Source: Bacteroidales bacterium (GTDB lineage Bacteria > Bacteroidota > Bacteroidia > Bacteroidales > UBA10428). Taken from it: DNA of 53,043 nucleotides. Positions 45,707 through 53,043 of the stretch are shown here, piece by piece. A model generated the notes under the pieces. That model saw only the letters and a list, made by a program, of their open reading frames with translations. It did not search any database and had not been told where the DNA came from. The position numbers and the translations under genes are program-made. The DNA lies in the NCBI GenBank assembly GCA_016928305.1, contig JAFGKY010000110.1:1-53043 (forward strand), written 5' to 3'. Position 1 is the first letter of the stretch. Each line of letters opens with the position of its first letter.

Positions 45707-48016
45707 ATGAAATCTGATTCGTATCTTCCGGCAAGCCTGTATAGAATGATAAAAATATCTCTGTTTACAGCTATGGTGATATTTCCCGGAATAGTCCGTT
45801 CTCAGGAAATCAACAATGACGACAAAACCACATCGCCCTATTTCTTTGTTAATGACAGCACAGGTACCGACCAGCTCCCGCTGAAATCGACTTCTGCTGA
45901 AGTGAATATTAGTGGTGTCATTGCTGAAGTAAAGGTAAAACAAACCTATTGCAACGAAGGCATAAATGTGCTGGAAGCTATTTATGTATTCCCTGCCTCA
46001 ACAAAAGCTGCCGTCAATTACATGCAGATGACACTTGGCAACCGGATCTTAATTGCCCGGATCGAGGAAAAACAAAAAGCCCGGCAGGAATATGAAGAGG
46101 CCAAAGAAGAAGGAAAAACAGCCACATTGCTGGAGCAGAACCGTCCGAATGTTTTTCAGATGAATGTGGCCAACATTCTCCCCGGTGATACCATTATTGT
46201 GGAAATGCATTATACCGAGGTTATTACACCCAATGAAGGAATATATGAATTTGTCTATCCTACCGTTGTGGGACCCCGTTACAAAAGCCCATCGGAAAAT
46301 GGCGAGGGCTGGATATCGACTCCATACCTGCACGAAGGGGAAAAACCACCCTATACCTTCGAAATAACAGTAAATGTACATGCTGGCTTACCCATCAGAG
46401 ACCTGTATTGTTCATCCCATCCGCTTGCTGCTGTCATGTATGCAAGTGAGACCAATGCTATCTGTCAACTCGACAGCACAGCAAGTGACGGAGGTAACAA
46501 GGATTTTATTCTGGATTACCGTCTTTCAGGAAATGAGCTGGCATCCGGCTTGTTATTATACGAAGGTGAAGATGAGAACTTCTTCCTGGCCATGATACAA
46601 CCACCAAAAAATCCCCGGGATGATCAGATCCCTCCCCGGGAATACATTTTTATAATGGATGTATCAGGTTCCATGCATGGATTCCCCATTGATATATCAA
46701 AGACCTTACTGATTGACCTGATAAGCAAATTAAGACCAACGGACCGGTTTAACGTACTTTTCTTTGCCGGCGGAAATGAGTTGCTATCTGAAAACGCATT
46801 ACCGGCCAACGTTGAAAACATACAGAAAGCCGTTACCATGATCGAACAAATGACAGGAGGTGGCGGCACAGAATTACTTCCGGCGTTGCAACGGGCATTG
46901 TCCTTACCATCCTCGGATCTCGCTGCGCGTACTTTTGTAATAGCCACCGACGGGTATGTCAGTGTTGAAAAAGAAGCATTTGATCTGATACGCAACAACT
47001 TATCCGACGCGAACTTCTTTCCTTTCGGGATCGGATCGTCTGTAAACCGTTTCATCATTGAGGGTATGGCACATGTGGGGATGAGCGAATCCTTTATAAT
47101 CACCAAACCGGAGGAAGCTGCTCAGATAGCAGAAAGGTTCAGGGAGTATATTCAATACCCGGTTCTGACCAAAATCGAAGTAGATTTTGATGACTTTGAC
47201 GTGTATGACGTTGAGCCGTTGAGCGTTCCCGATGTATTGGCAGAACGGCCTGTCCTGTTGTTCGGCAAATGGAAAGGAAATCCATCCGGTACGATTCAGG
47301 TATCCGGATTAAGTGGCAATTCGGTGTATACCAAAACCCTGAATGTCAACAGTTATTTTCCATCAGAGGCAAACGCCGCCCTGAGGTACCTGTGGGCACG
47401 CTTCAGGATTCAGTTGCTCGACGATTATGCGTCTGCTCAGCAATACATGGATCCCGACAGTGTACTGATCAAAGAAATTATAAGGCTTGGAAAGGAATAC
47501 AACCTGTTAACTGATTATACATCCTTTATAGCTGTTGATTCCCTTATCCGTTGTGATTCAGGCGACGTGGTTACGGTACAGCAACCCCTTCCGCTGCCTG
47601 AAGGTGTGAGTGATTATGCCGTGGGAGAAAGCTGGAGTTATTCCGGTACCGGGGCTACAGGAATGGATTACTCGTATTATTCAACAGGAAAAAACTATTC
47701 CAATGGCACCCGTGAGGAATCCAACCGTGAAAGCCATTCATTCCTTGATTATAATACTCCCAATCCGTTCTCGCAATTTACCATCCTGCGTTTTCATATT
47801 GCTGAACAAAACGAAGCGGATTGTATAGCTATTGAGATTTTCGACTCCTACGGGAAACGCGTTATGCAGCATTATCTGACAGGGTATGGTCCGGGCTGGC
47901 ACGCGTATTTCATCATTATGCAAAACGGCAATAAGGAATTGCCCGCAGGAATTTACTATGTCAGGCTTAAGATAGGCAACCGGTATGTTAGTTCGATGAG
48001 AATTTGTAAAATTTAA
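45707..48016 (+). CDS. VIT and von Willebrand A domain protein with T9SS sorting domain
   Basis: 769 residues, predicted to be exported. A signal peptide runs to about residue 32 (from Met1 or Met14). A VIT (inter-alpha-trypsin inhibitor) domain covers about 45-175, with ARQEYEEAKEEGKTATLLEQ and FQMNVANILPGD. A VWA domain with a complete metal-ion-dependent adhesion motif FIMDVSGSMHG near 314-324 covers about 310-490. The C-terminus (about 675-769) is a T9SS sorting domain with NTPNPFSQ and AGIYYVRL. VIT-VWA proteins are adhesion or matrix proteins; in proteobacteria a similar pair is a sortase target. Here the T9SS tail replaces the sortase signal. It stands alone, with a hairpin terminator after it. 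Confidence 0.88.
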   Translation: MKSDSYLPASLYRMIKISLFTAMVIFPGIVRSQEINNDDKTTSPYFFVNDSTGTDQLPLKSTSAEVNISGVIAEVKVKQTYCNEGINVLEAIYVFPASTKAAVNYMQMTLGNRILIARIEEKQKARQEYEEAKEEGKTATLLEQNRPNVFQMNVANILPGDTIIVEMHYTEVITPNEGIYEFVYPTVVGPRYKSPSENGEGWISTPYLHEGEKPPYTFEITVNVHAGLPIRDLYCSSHPLAAVMYASETNAICQLDSTASDGGNKDFILDYRLSGNELASGLLLYEGEDENFFLAMIQPPKNPRDDQIPPREYIFIMDVSGSMHGFPIDISKTLLIDLISKLRPTDRFNVLFFAGGNELLSENALPANVENIQKAVTMIEQMTGGGGTELLPALQRALSLPSSDLAARTFVIATDGYVSVEKEAFDLIRNNLSDANFFPFGIGSSVNRFIIEGMAHVGMSESFIITKPEEAAQIAERFREYIQYPVLTKIEVDFDDFDVYDVEPLSVPDVLAERPVLLFGKWKGNPSGTIQVSGLSGNSVYTKTLNVNSYFPSEANAALRYLWARFRIQLLDDYASAQQYMDPDSVLIKEIIRLGKEYNLLTDYTSFIAVDSLIRCDSGDVVTVQQPLPLPEGVSDYAVGESWSYSGTGATGMDYSYYSTGKNYSNGTREESNRESHSFLDYNTPNPFSQFTILRFHIAEQNEADCIAIEIFDSYGKRVMQHYLTGYGPGWHAYFIIMQNGNKELPAGIYYVRLKIGNRYVSSMRICKI

Positions 48017-48040
48017 GGATAAGCTGCCTGCCATGGAATT

Positions 48041-48090
48041 ATGCCCTGGTTTGATAACGATGTAACGGGACCAGGGCATTTCATGTATTT
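48041..48090 (+). terminator. Terminator of the VIT/VWA gene
   Basis: ATGCCCTGGT (48041-48050) pairs perfectly with ACCAGGGCAT (48070-48079) around a 19-base loop, followed by a T-rich stretch ending in TATTTTTTC. It lies 25 bases after the stop codon. Confidence 0.65.
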
Positions 48091-48179
48091 TTTCAGCGCT
48101 GACCTGTCCTGAAATTTGTTTGATTTACTTATATTATTATTTAACAGATTCATTCCTTTTGAGAATGCTCAGTGAACCT

Positions 48180-48241
48180 CCTCACCCCCTGCCCCCTCTC
48201 CATTTTGGAGAGGGGGTTGGCTCGAAGAGCCGGGGGTGAGG
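48180..48241. repeat. Cloverleaf-like palindromic element B
   Basis: The outer stem CCTCACCCCC (48180-48189) pairs with GGGGGTGAGG (48232-48241). Inside are two hairpins: CCCCCTCTCCA/TGGAGAGGGGG (48192-48202, 48206-48216) and GGCTC-GAA-GAGCC (48219-48231). The whole could fold as a three-way junction in DNA or RNA. Confidence 0.85.
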
Positions 48242-48245
48242 ACTT

Positions 48246-48318
48246 TTCACTTGTCCCCGTCCCTCGTCCCTCACTTGTTACTTGTCACTCGTCACTTCTT
48301 CTTGTCACTTGTCACTAT
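48246..48318. repeat. Degenerate short tandem repeat (GTCACTT/CTTGTCAC words)
   Basis: About ten overlapping copies of TCACTTGT, GTCCCTC and CTTGTCAC words occur between 48246 and 48318. The last ones run into the 3' end of the minus-strand SDR gene and encode its final Ser-Asp-Lys and stop codon. Confidence 0.7.
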
Positions 48319-49291
48319 ATTTCTCAATGATCCGGTCCATCTCCCTGTTTATTTCTTCATCCACCCGACGCCTTTTTTCATCGGCACCAAACCATTCAAC
48401 GGTGCGCTGTATGCCCTCCCGGAATGGAATGGTGGCCTGAAATCCCGGAACGAACGATTTTATCTTGCTGTTGTCAAAGACCACGCTCCAGCTTTTATCA
48501 CCCAACAATGTACCGCTTAAACGGGGAACAACATTTGCTATGAAATCAGAAGGCATATGAACAATGTTTGCCTCAGCCTCCAGTGCCTCTGCAATGGTCT
48601 GATACAGCTGGTTCCAGGTGAGCACTTCGTCGGTTGTGATATGAAAAGCCTGTCCGATGGTTTTATGATTTCCGAATAATCCTACCAGTCCTTTGGCCAG
48701 GTCCTCAGCATGCGTTACAACCCACAAGGAAGTTCCGTCGCCATGCACGATAATGGGTTTGCCCTTCCGTATCCGGTCAGCCAGCGTATAACAACCCCAG
48801 CCCCCGATGGCAATGGGGAAATTAGTACTATACGTCAGGGATGGCCTGATGATAATCACCGGGAAACCTTCCTCGCGGTATGCTTTTATCAGGCGGTCCT
48901 CACAGGCAATTTTATCGCGTGAATAATCCCAGAAAGGATTGCTGAGCGGGGTGGATTCGGTTATGATATAATGAGCCGGTGGCTTTTGATAGGCCGATGC
49001 CGAGCTGATGAAAAAATACTGCTCCGTCCTGCCCCGGAACAGCTCCAGGTCGCGTTCAATATCCTCTTCTGTAAATGCAACCCAGTCTACCACAACGTCA
49101 AATTTCATTCCCTTGGTGATTCTGCATACCTCTTCCGGATTCCGGATATCGGCTGTCAGGTTATCACAACCGGATAATGCCGGGGCATGGATACCACGGT
49201 TCAGCAGGTAAAGGTCAAAGCCTCTCTCCATGACCAGGCGGCTTACAGGTAAGCTGATAAAACCGGTGCCGCCGATGAATAATACTTTCAT
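48305..49291 (-). CDS. NAD-dependent epimerase/dehydratase (extended SDR) family protein
   Basis: 328 residues. The N-terminal dinucleotide motif is GGTGFI (7-12). The catalytic elements are Ser in SSASAY (96-101) and YSRDK (123-127; the YxxxK pair). It is related to sugar-nucleotide epimerases and to the chloroplast CSP41 branch. The C-terminal substrate domain includes GIQRTVEWFG. No signal peptide. The substrate is unknown; a nucleotide sugar is likely. It stands alone between two related palindromic repeats. Its last codons lie within a degenerate short repeat, so the natural C-terminus may have been altered by repeat change. Confidence 0.87.
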   Translation of the reverse strand: MKVLFIGGTGFISLPVSRLVMERGFDLYLLNRGIHAPALSGCDNLTADIRNPEEVCRITKGMKFDVVVDWVAFTEEDIERDLELFRGRTEQYFFISSASAYQKPPAHYIITESTPLSNPFWDYSRDKIACEDRLIKAYREEGFPVIIIRPSLTYSTNFPIAIGGWGCYTLADRIRKGKPIIVHGDGTSLWVVTHAEDLAKGLVGLFGNHKTIGQAFHITTDEVLTWNQLYQTIAEALEAEANIVHMPSDFIANVVPRLSGTLLGDKSWSVVFDNSKIKSFVPGFQATIPFREGIQRTVEWFGADEKRRRVDEEINREMDRIIEKYSDK

Positions 49292-49680
49292 TGGATGATA
49301 TTTTGTTACTTTTCAGTAAAAATATTAATAAATAAGGATATACGATGAACAGATAGTCAGCAGCAAGTCCTCACCCCTTTCCCCTCTCCAGCATGGAGAG
49401 GGGGCGATTCGCTGTAGGGGACAGAAAGACGAGCCCCTCTCCAAAATGGAGAGGGGTATGGGGTGAGGAAAAATACGGCAGAACAACGAAAATTAATCAT
49501 TAGTAATTTATAGCATCTTACATCAACGTGTTCAGGATTGAATTTAAAGACTGACAGCCTTTTTCGTCATCCCAAAAAGCCCCATTAAAGACACCCCTAA
49601 AATATATTCCTCATTCTCTGACTTTCAATAATAAAATTTATATTTTCGGGCATAAGAATTCAATCCTTAAATAAGACCGA
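49292..49680. other. Divergent intergenic region with palindromic element C
   Basis: About 390 bases between the SDR gene and crtI. It holds the palindromic element at 49369-49468 and otherwise AT-rich DNA. TATTTTCG at 49641-49648 is one base off a -7 box for crtI but lacks a partner at the right distance. Confidence 0.5.
49369..49468. repeat. Cloverleaf-like palindromic element C
   Basis: The outer stem CCTCACCCC (49369-49377) pairs with GGGGTGAGG (49460-49468). Two inner hairpins have the same sequence, CCCCTCTCCA/TGGAGAGGGG, at 49381-49403 and 49434-49456. It shares outer and inner stem sequences with element B. Confidence 0.85.
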
Positions 49681-51177
49681 ATGGAACAGAACAAGTCTGC
49701 AGTTATCATAGGGGCGGGAATTGGCGGTATCGCCACAGCAGTGTTTTTAGCCCGCAGCGGTTATCAGGTGAAGGTCTATGAAAAGAATTCTTTCCCGGGT
49801 GGCCGCTGCAGCCAGATCATCCGTGACGGACACCGGTTTGATATGGGAGCAACCATTTACCTGATGCCATCTGTTTATAAAACAGTATTTGAATCGATAG
49901 GATTGAAACCCGACGAATGTCTTCAGCCCATGCCGTTAAACATCCTATACAAAGTATATTTCAGCGATGGCACCATAATCCCGTTTTCAACTGATGCTGA
50001 TCTCATGCGGTCACAGCTTGAAAAAACCGAACCCGGCAGTTTTGCCAAAGCCCGGAAATATATATCAACCGGTAACGGCTTCTTCAGGCTTGCAATGGAA
50101 AAGCTTCTGGGTCGTAATTTTTACAGGTTTTTCGATTTTGTCACCTTCAGCAATGCCTTGCTGTTACTTAAACTGAAAACATACGTCAGGCACATTGTTT
50201 ACATCAGGAAGTATTTCCGTCATCCTCACCTGAGAATGGCCTTTACCTTTCAGAATATATATGTAGGGCAAAATCCATATAAAGCTCCCGCTTTGTTCTC
50301 CATGATACCTGCCACAGAACTGACTGAGGGATCATTGTTCCCGACCGGGGGCATGTTTAAGGTTACAGCATCACTTATGGCAGTTGCAGAAAAATCGGGT
50401 GCGCAATTCTTCTTTGGAAAGTCCGTGATACGTATTAATGTCTGCGATAACAGTGCAAAAGGGATTGTTCTTGACGACGGGACAGATGTTAATGCTGATA
50501 TTGTGATTGCCAATGCCGACCTGCCTTACGTTTACCGTGAGTTGTTGCCGGATAAGCGCACCTCATCAAGGATTGACCGGCTGCAATTCTCGTGTTCCGC
50601 CATCGTTATGCATTGGGGTCTGGACAAAACCTATCCACAACTTGGGCATCACAGTGTATTCCTGTCGGATGATTACCGCAGCAACCTGAAAAAGATCTTT
50701 AAAGGCAAATCCCTTTCCGACAACCCGAGTTTTTATGTTCACGCTCCGTCACGTACAGACCGGACAGCCGCCCCGGAAGGAGGGGACACCCTGTCGGTGA
50801 TTATCCCATCCGGTCATATGGATGACCGGAAGCCCCAGCATTGGGATGAACTGCAACAAAAGGCCAGACTTTCTGTCATTAACCGGTTGAAAAAGCAGGG
50901 GCTTACAGATATTGAAGACCACATTAAATTTGAGTTCAGCTATCTTCCGGGTGACTGGAAGAATACGTTTAATCTTTCACGGGGGGCGACCTTTGGAAGC
51001 CTGGGACATCACATTTTTCAGATGGGTTATTTCCGTCCGCAAAACCGGCACAGGCGATATAGAAACCTGTATTTTGTCGGAGGAAGTACGCATCCGGGCA
51101 ACGGCATCCCGCTGGTTTTACTCTCAGCTAAACTGACATCAGAGCGAATACTGAAAGAAAATCCAAACAAACTGTAA
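49681..51177 (+). CDS. crtI: Phytoene desaturase family carotenoid enzyme
   Basis: 498 residues, the normal CrtI length. It introduces double bonds into phytoene, towards lycopene, using FAD. The N-terminal dinucleotide motif is VIIGAGIGGIATA (residues 8-20), followed by EKNSFPGGRCSQ and RFDMGATIYLMPSVY. The C-terminal FAD signature NLYFVGGSTHPGNGIPLVLLSAKL is complete. It is followed after 64 bases by the phytoene synthase gene, and the pair forms a minimal carotenoid operon. Its product class could also include CrtD- or CrtN-type desaturases, but the partner gene favours CrtI. Confidence 0.92.
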   Translation: MEQNKSAVIIGAGIGGIATAVFLARSGYQVKVYEKNSFPGGRCSQIIRDGHRFDMGATIYLMPSVYKTVFESIGLKPDECLQPMPLNILYKVYFSDGTIIPFSTDADLMRSQLEKTEPGSFAKARKYISTGNGFFRLAMEKLLGRNFYRFFDFVTFSNALLLLKLKTYVRHIVYIRKYFRHPHLRMAFTFQNIYVGQNPYKAPALFSMIPATELTEGSLFPTGGMFKVTASLMAVAEKSGAQFFFGKSVIRINVCDNSAKGIVLDDGTDVNADIVIANADLPYVYRELLPDKRTSSRIDRLQFSCSAIVMHWGLDKTYPQLGHHSVFLSDDYRSNLKKIFKGKSLSDNPSFYVHAPSRTDRTAAPEGGDTLSVIIPSGHMDDRKPQHWDELQQKARLSVINRLKKQGLTDIEDHIKFEFSYLPGDWKNTFNLSRGATFGSLGHHIFQMGYFRPQNRHRRYRNLYFVGGSTHPGNGIPLVLLSAKLTSERILKENPNKL

Positions 51178-51241
51178 TTGAAAATAATTTCTGTTAATTT
51201 TATCCACGGATATTATACGACGATCTAAAGCACAAGCATTC

Positions 51242-52180
51242 ATGGGCCTACAACGCGAAGATTACCTGAAACTGTTTAACCAAATCGATTTTGATAAAAT
51301 TAAGGATCATCCCAACATACTCATCGCCGCAAGTTTTTGGGATAACGACAGGTACGAGGCTGCCAGAACCTTTTATCGGTTCATGCGAGCCATAGATGAC
51401 CTGATTGACAACCACAAATCATCTCACCTTCGTTTTTCTGAAGATGAGAAGAAACAGTTGCTCGGGGATGTGCAACAATGGCTTGAAGTTATCCGCACTA
51501 CAGCAAAGGAAAATTCACTGTATCAGGATCTGATCGATACGATTACCCGGTTCAAAATTCCACTATGGCCGCTGGAGGCTTTTGCCAAATCGATGATATA
51601 CGACATTCACAACGATGGCTTCAATACCCTACAGCACTTTCTTGATTATGCAAGCGGAGCATCCGTAGCTCCCGCATCTATATTTGTTCACCTGTGTGGT
51701 ATCAGGGAAGGTAATGGTCAATACCTGCCTCCCCTGTTTGATGTAAGGGAGGCGGCCATTCCGTGTGCTGTGTTCAGTTACCTGGTACATATTATACGCG
51801 ATTTTCAAAAGGATCAGTTCAATAACCTGAACTATTTTGCCGATGATATTCTTGGAAAAAACGGTCTTGACCGGAAGGACCTGAGGAAAATTGCGGAAAA
51901 TAATGATGTTCCCGACGGATTCCGGAAGGTAATAAAAGAATATCATGACCTGGCCGATCAATACAGGGGAAAGACACGCAACATGATAGAGACCCTCTGG
52001 CCGCTTCTCGGGCCACGATACCAGCTGAGCCTGGAGGTTATTTTCAATCTTTATCTGATGGTCTTCGAAAGAATAGATCCGGAGGCAGGCAGATTTACAA
52101 CCGAAGAGCTGAATCCCACGACCGACGAGATGCGTAGCAGGGTGCTGGAGACGGTTAAAAAGTTCCGGGAGGGAGTATAG
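51242..52180 (+). CDS. crtB: Phytoene/squalene synthase family protein, probable CrtB
   Basis: 312 residues. It condenses two geranylgeranyl diphosphates to phytoene. The two Asp-rich motifs are DDLID (52-56, in RFMRAIDDLIDN) and RDFQKD (about 186-191), which bind the diphosphates through magnesium. The position directly after crtI supports a carotenoid rather than a squalene or hopanoid role. No crtZ or crtY follows, since a tRNA gene comes next, so later steps must be encoded elsewhere or the pigment is acyclic. The start is ATG at 51242. Confidence 0.88.
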   Translation: MGLQREDYLKLFNQIDFDKIKDHPNILIAASFWDNDRYEAARTFYRFMRAIDDLIDNHKSSHLRFSEDEKKQLLGDVQQWLEVIRTTAKENSLYQDLIDTITRFKIPLWPLEAFAKSMIYDIHNDGFNTLQHFLDYASGASVAPASIFVHLCGIREGNGQYLPPLFDVREAAIPCAVFSYLVHIIRDFQKDQFNNLNYFADDILGKNGLDRKDLRKIAENNDVPDGFRKVIKEYHDLADQYRGKTRNMIETLWPLLGPRYQLSLEVIFNLYLMVFERIDPEAGRFTTEELNPTTDEMRSRVLETVKKFREGV

Positions 52181-52206
52181 CCCTGTGGAAATTTTTGATC
52201 AGTTCT

Positions 52207-52236
52207 TTTGATCATAGAAAAAATTGAATAAATTTG
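52207..52236 (+). promoter_or_regulatory. Bacteroidota consensus promoter of tRNA-Gly
   Basis: TTTG at 52207-52210 and TAAATTTG at 52229-52236 match the -33 and -7 boxes, with 18 bases between. Transcription would start near 52242, about 50 bases before the mature tRNA, leaving a short 5' leader. Confidence 0.75.
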
Positions 52237-52293
52237 CAGCCTCTTTGAGGTGCCAAACACAAAGTGGATATAGTTCTTGGATAAAGAATTATC

Positions 52294-52366
52294 GCGGAAA
52301 TAGCTCAGTTGGTAGAGCATGACCTTGCCAAGGTCAGGGTCGCGGGTTCGAGTCCCGTTTTCCGCT
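52294..52366 (+). tRNA. tRNA-Gly (anticodon GCC)
   Basis: A 73-base cloverleaf. The acceptor stem GCGGAAA/TTTCCGC, D arm GCTC-AGTTGGTAGA-GAGC, anticodon stem TGACC/GGTCA with loop TTGCCAA, and T arm CGGGTTCGAGTCCCG are all complete. The discriminator base is T. The 3' CCA is not encoded. Confidence 0.97.
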
Positions 52367-52394
52367 CAAATTATTTTTCGATTGGTTGATTTGA

Positions 52395-52409
52395 TGATTT
52401 GCTGATTTG
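52395..52409. repeat. Left inverted repeat flanking the four-helix-bundle gene
   Basis: TGATTTGCTGATTTG is embedded in a degenerate run of TGATTTG words (52387-52410). It is the exact reverse complement of the 15 bases at 52930-52944. Confidence 0.8.
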
Positions 52410-52502
52410 AAGTTTTGCGTTAGGGTATTGAGTATTGAAAATACCAATTGTAGCCTAATTACGTTATTTTAAGAAGTTTAGCGTTTATTTACAATAAATA
52501 GT

Positions 52503-52862
52503 ATGTTTATGGATTCAAATCAGCTTTTGTTAAGATCAAAAGAATTTGCTCTTTCAACGATCAGGTTCTTTCAAATGTTGCCTAAATCCGATGAAGCGAG
52601 AATACTTGGAAAGCAATTATTACGTTCCAGCACATCCGTAGCAGCAAATTACTGTGCTGCTAACCGTGCCAGATCAAAACAGGAATTCTTTGCTAAACTT
52701 TGTATAGTCGTTGAGGAATGTGATGAATCTTTATTTTGGATGGAATTATTAACTGAGTCGGACATTATCAACAACAGCCAGGCAGATCAGCTGATGAAGG
52801 AAGCTGAAGAAATCCTTCGCATCTTTTCTGCTTCCCGAAAAACAATGAAAGGATCCCTGTGA
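52503..52862 (+). CDS. Four-helix-bundle protein of the S23/Avd-type family
   Basis: 119 residues. The family contains the proteins encoded in 23S rRNA intervening sequences and the Avd proteins of diversity-generating retroelements. Characteristic parts are LRSKEFALSTIRFFQMLP, then LGKQLLRSSTSVAANYCAANRARSKQEFFAKL, then VVEECDESLFWMELL and a last helix ending SASRKTM. A second ATG lies two codons downstream. The gene sits between two tRNA genes and is flanked by perfect 15-base inverted repeats. No reverse transcriptase or variable repeat is nearby, so it is not part of an evident retroelement. The cellular role of stand-alone copies is unknown. Confidence 0.88.
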   Translation: MFMDSNQLLLRSKEFALSTIRFFQMLPKSDEARILGKQLLRSSTSVAANYCAANRARSKQEFFAKLCIVVEECDESLFWMELLTESDIINNSQADQLMKEAEEILRIFSASRKTMKGSL

Positions 52863-52929
52863 GTAAAAATCTGCTATATTCAATGAACAGCAAAGACAAA
52901 GCGTAACAGATATTAAATCAATAAATCAA

Positions 52930-52944
52930 CAAATCAGCAAATCA
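52930..52944. repeat. Right inverted repeat flanking the four-helix-bundle gene
   Basis: CAAATCAGCAAATCA is embedded in a run of AAATCAA-type words (52913-52950), the mirror of the left run at 52387-52410. Confidence 0.8.
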
Positions 52945-52957
52945 ATAAATATTATCC

Positions 52958-53043
52958 GCCCGAATGGTGGAATTGGTAGACACGCAGGACTTAAAATCCT
53001 GTGGCCAGTAATGGCTGTGCGGGTTCAAGTCCCGCTTCGGGTA
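52958..53043 (+). tRNA. tRNA-Leu (anticodon UAA)
   Basis: An 86-base class II tRNA. Acceptor GCCCGAA pairs with TTCGGGT (one G-U pair). The anticodon stem is CAGGA/TCCTG with loop CTTAAAA. A variable arm (TGGCCAGTAATGGCT) and T arm GCGGGTTCAAGTCCCGC are present. It ends with discriminator A at the last base of the window, so it is complete except for a CCA tail. Confidence 0.96.

Noticed and set aside
52503..52862. Possible diversity-generating retroelement through an Avd-like protein
   Set aside because: No reverse transcriptase and no template/variable repeat pair lie in the window.

Overview
The window looks like a Bacteroidota chromosome. Five predicted secreted proteins end in a type IX secretion (T9SS) C-terminal sorting domain. 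Two promoters match or closely match the Bacteroidota pattern TTTG-N18/19-TAnnTTTG, few genes have a Shine-Dalgarno sequence, intergenic DNA is AT-rich, and palindromic repeats of a kind common in this phylum are present. No rRNA or plasmid marker is seen, so the species cannot be named.

Layout. Positions 310-3339 (minus) hold a large repeat-built T9SS protein. Positions 3760-12858 (plus) form a probable exopolysaccharide or O-antigen operon: a bi-domain oxidoreductase, a Wzy-like polymerase, two GT2 glycosyltransferases, a Wzx-like flippase, a third GT2 enzyme and a GT4-like enzyme. Positions 13143-17309 encode a T9SS protein with a PL14-like lyase domain and eight FN3 domains. Positions 17325-19192 (minus) hold a YdjC/ChbG-like deacetylase and a glycosyltransferase. 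Positions 19732-22061 (plus) hold an all-helical toroid protein, a hexapeptide acyltransferase and a GT26 WecB/TagA/CpsF enzyme. A priming sugar transferase (22064-22789, minus), a beta-helix/cadherin T9SS protein (23182-26949) and a second member of the repeat-built T9SS family (27510-30365, minus) follow. Positions 30849-35665 (plus) carry the core export genes: initiating glycosylphosphotransferase, Wza-like lipoprotein and Wzc tyrosine kinase.

Positions 35753-40260 (minus) are the most unusual part. An acetyl-CoA-synthetase-like AMP ligase, an acyl carrier protein, an MBOAT acyltransferase and an SGNH-like membrane protein lie in a row. This is the component set of the Gram-positive Dlt (teichoic acid D-alanylation) machine, rebuilt with an acetate-type ligase beside a Bacteroidota polysaccharide locus. 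I infer a carrier-protein-dependent O-acylation system for the exported glycan.

The rest is mostly housekeeping: a metallophosphatase, a LarA-type racemase without visible maturation genes, mutS, a VIT/VWA T9SS protein, an SDR epimerase bracketed by related palindromic elements, crtI-crtB carotenoid genes, tRNA-Gly(GCC), a four-helix-bundle (S23/Avd-type) gene flanked by inverted repeats, and tRNA-Leu(UAA) ending at the last base.

Working model: sugars are primed, assembled and polymerised by the Wzx/Wzy/Wzc/Wza set. They are decorated by the hexapeptide transferase, the YdjC-like enzyme and the Dlt-like cassette, and trimmed or bound by T9SS-delivered proteins encoded in the same locus. T9SS cargo is commonly anchored to an A-LPS-type glycan, so cargo and anchor may be co-encoded here; that is inference.
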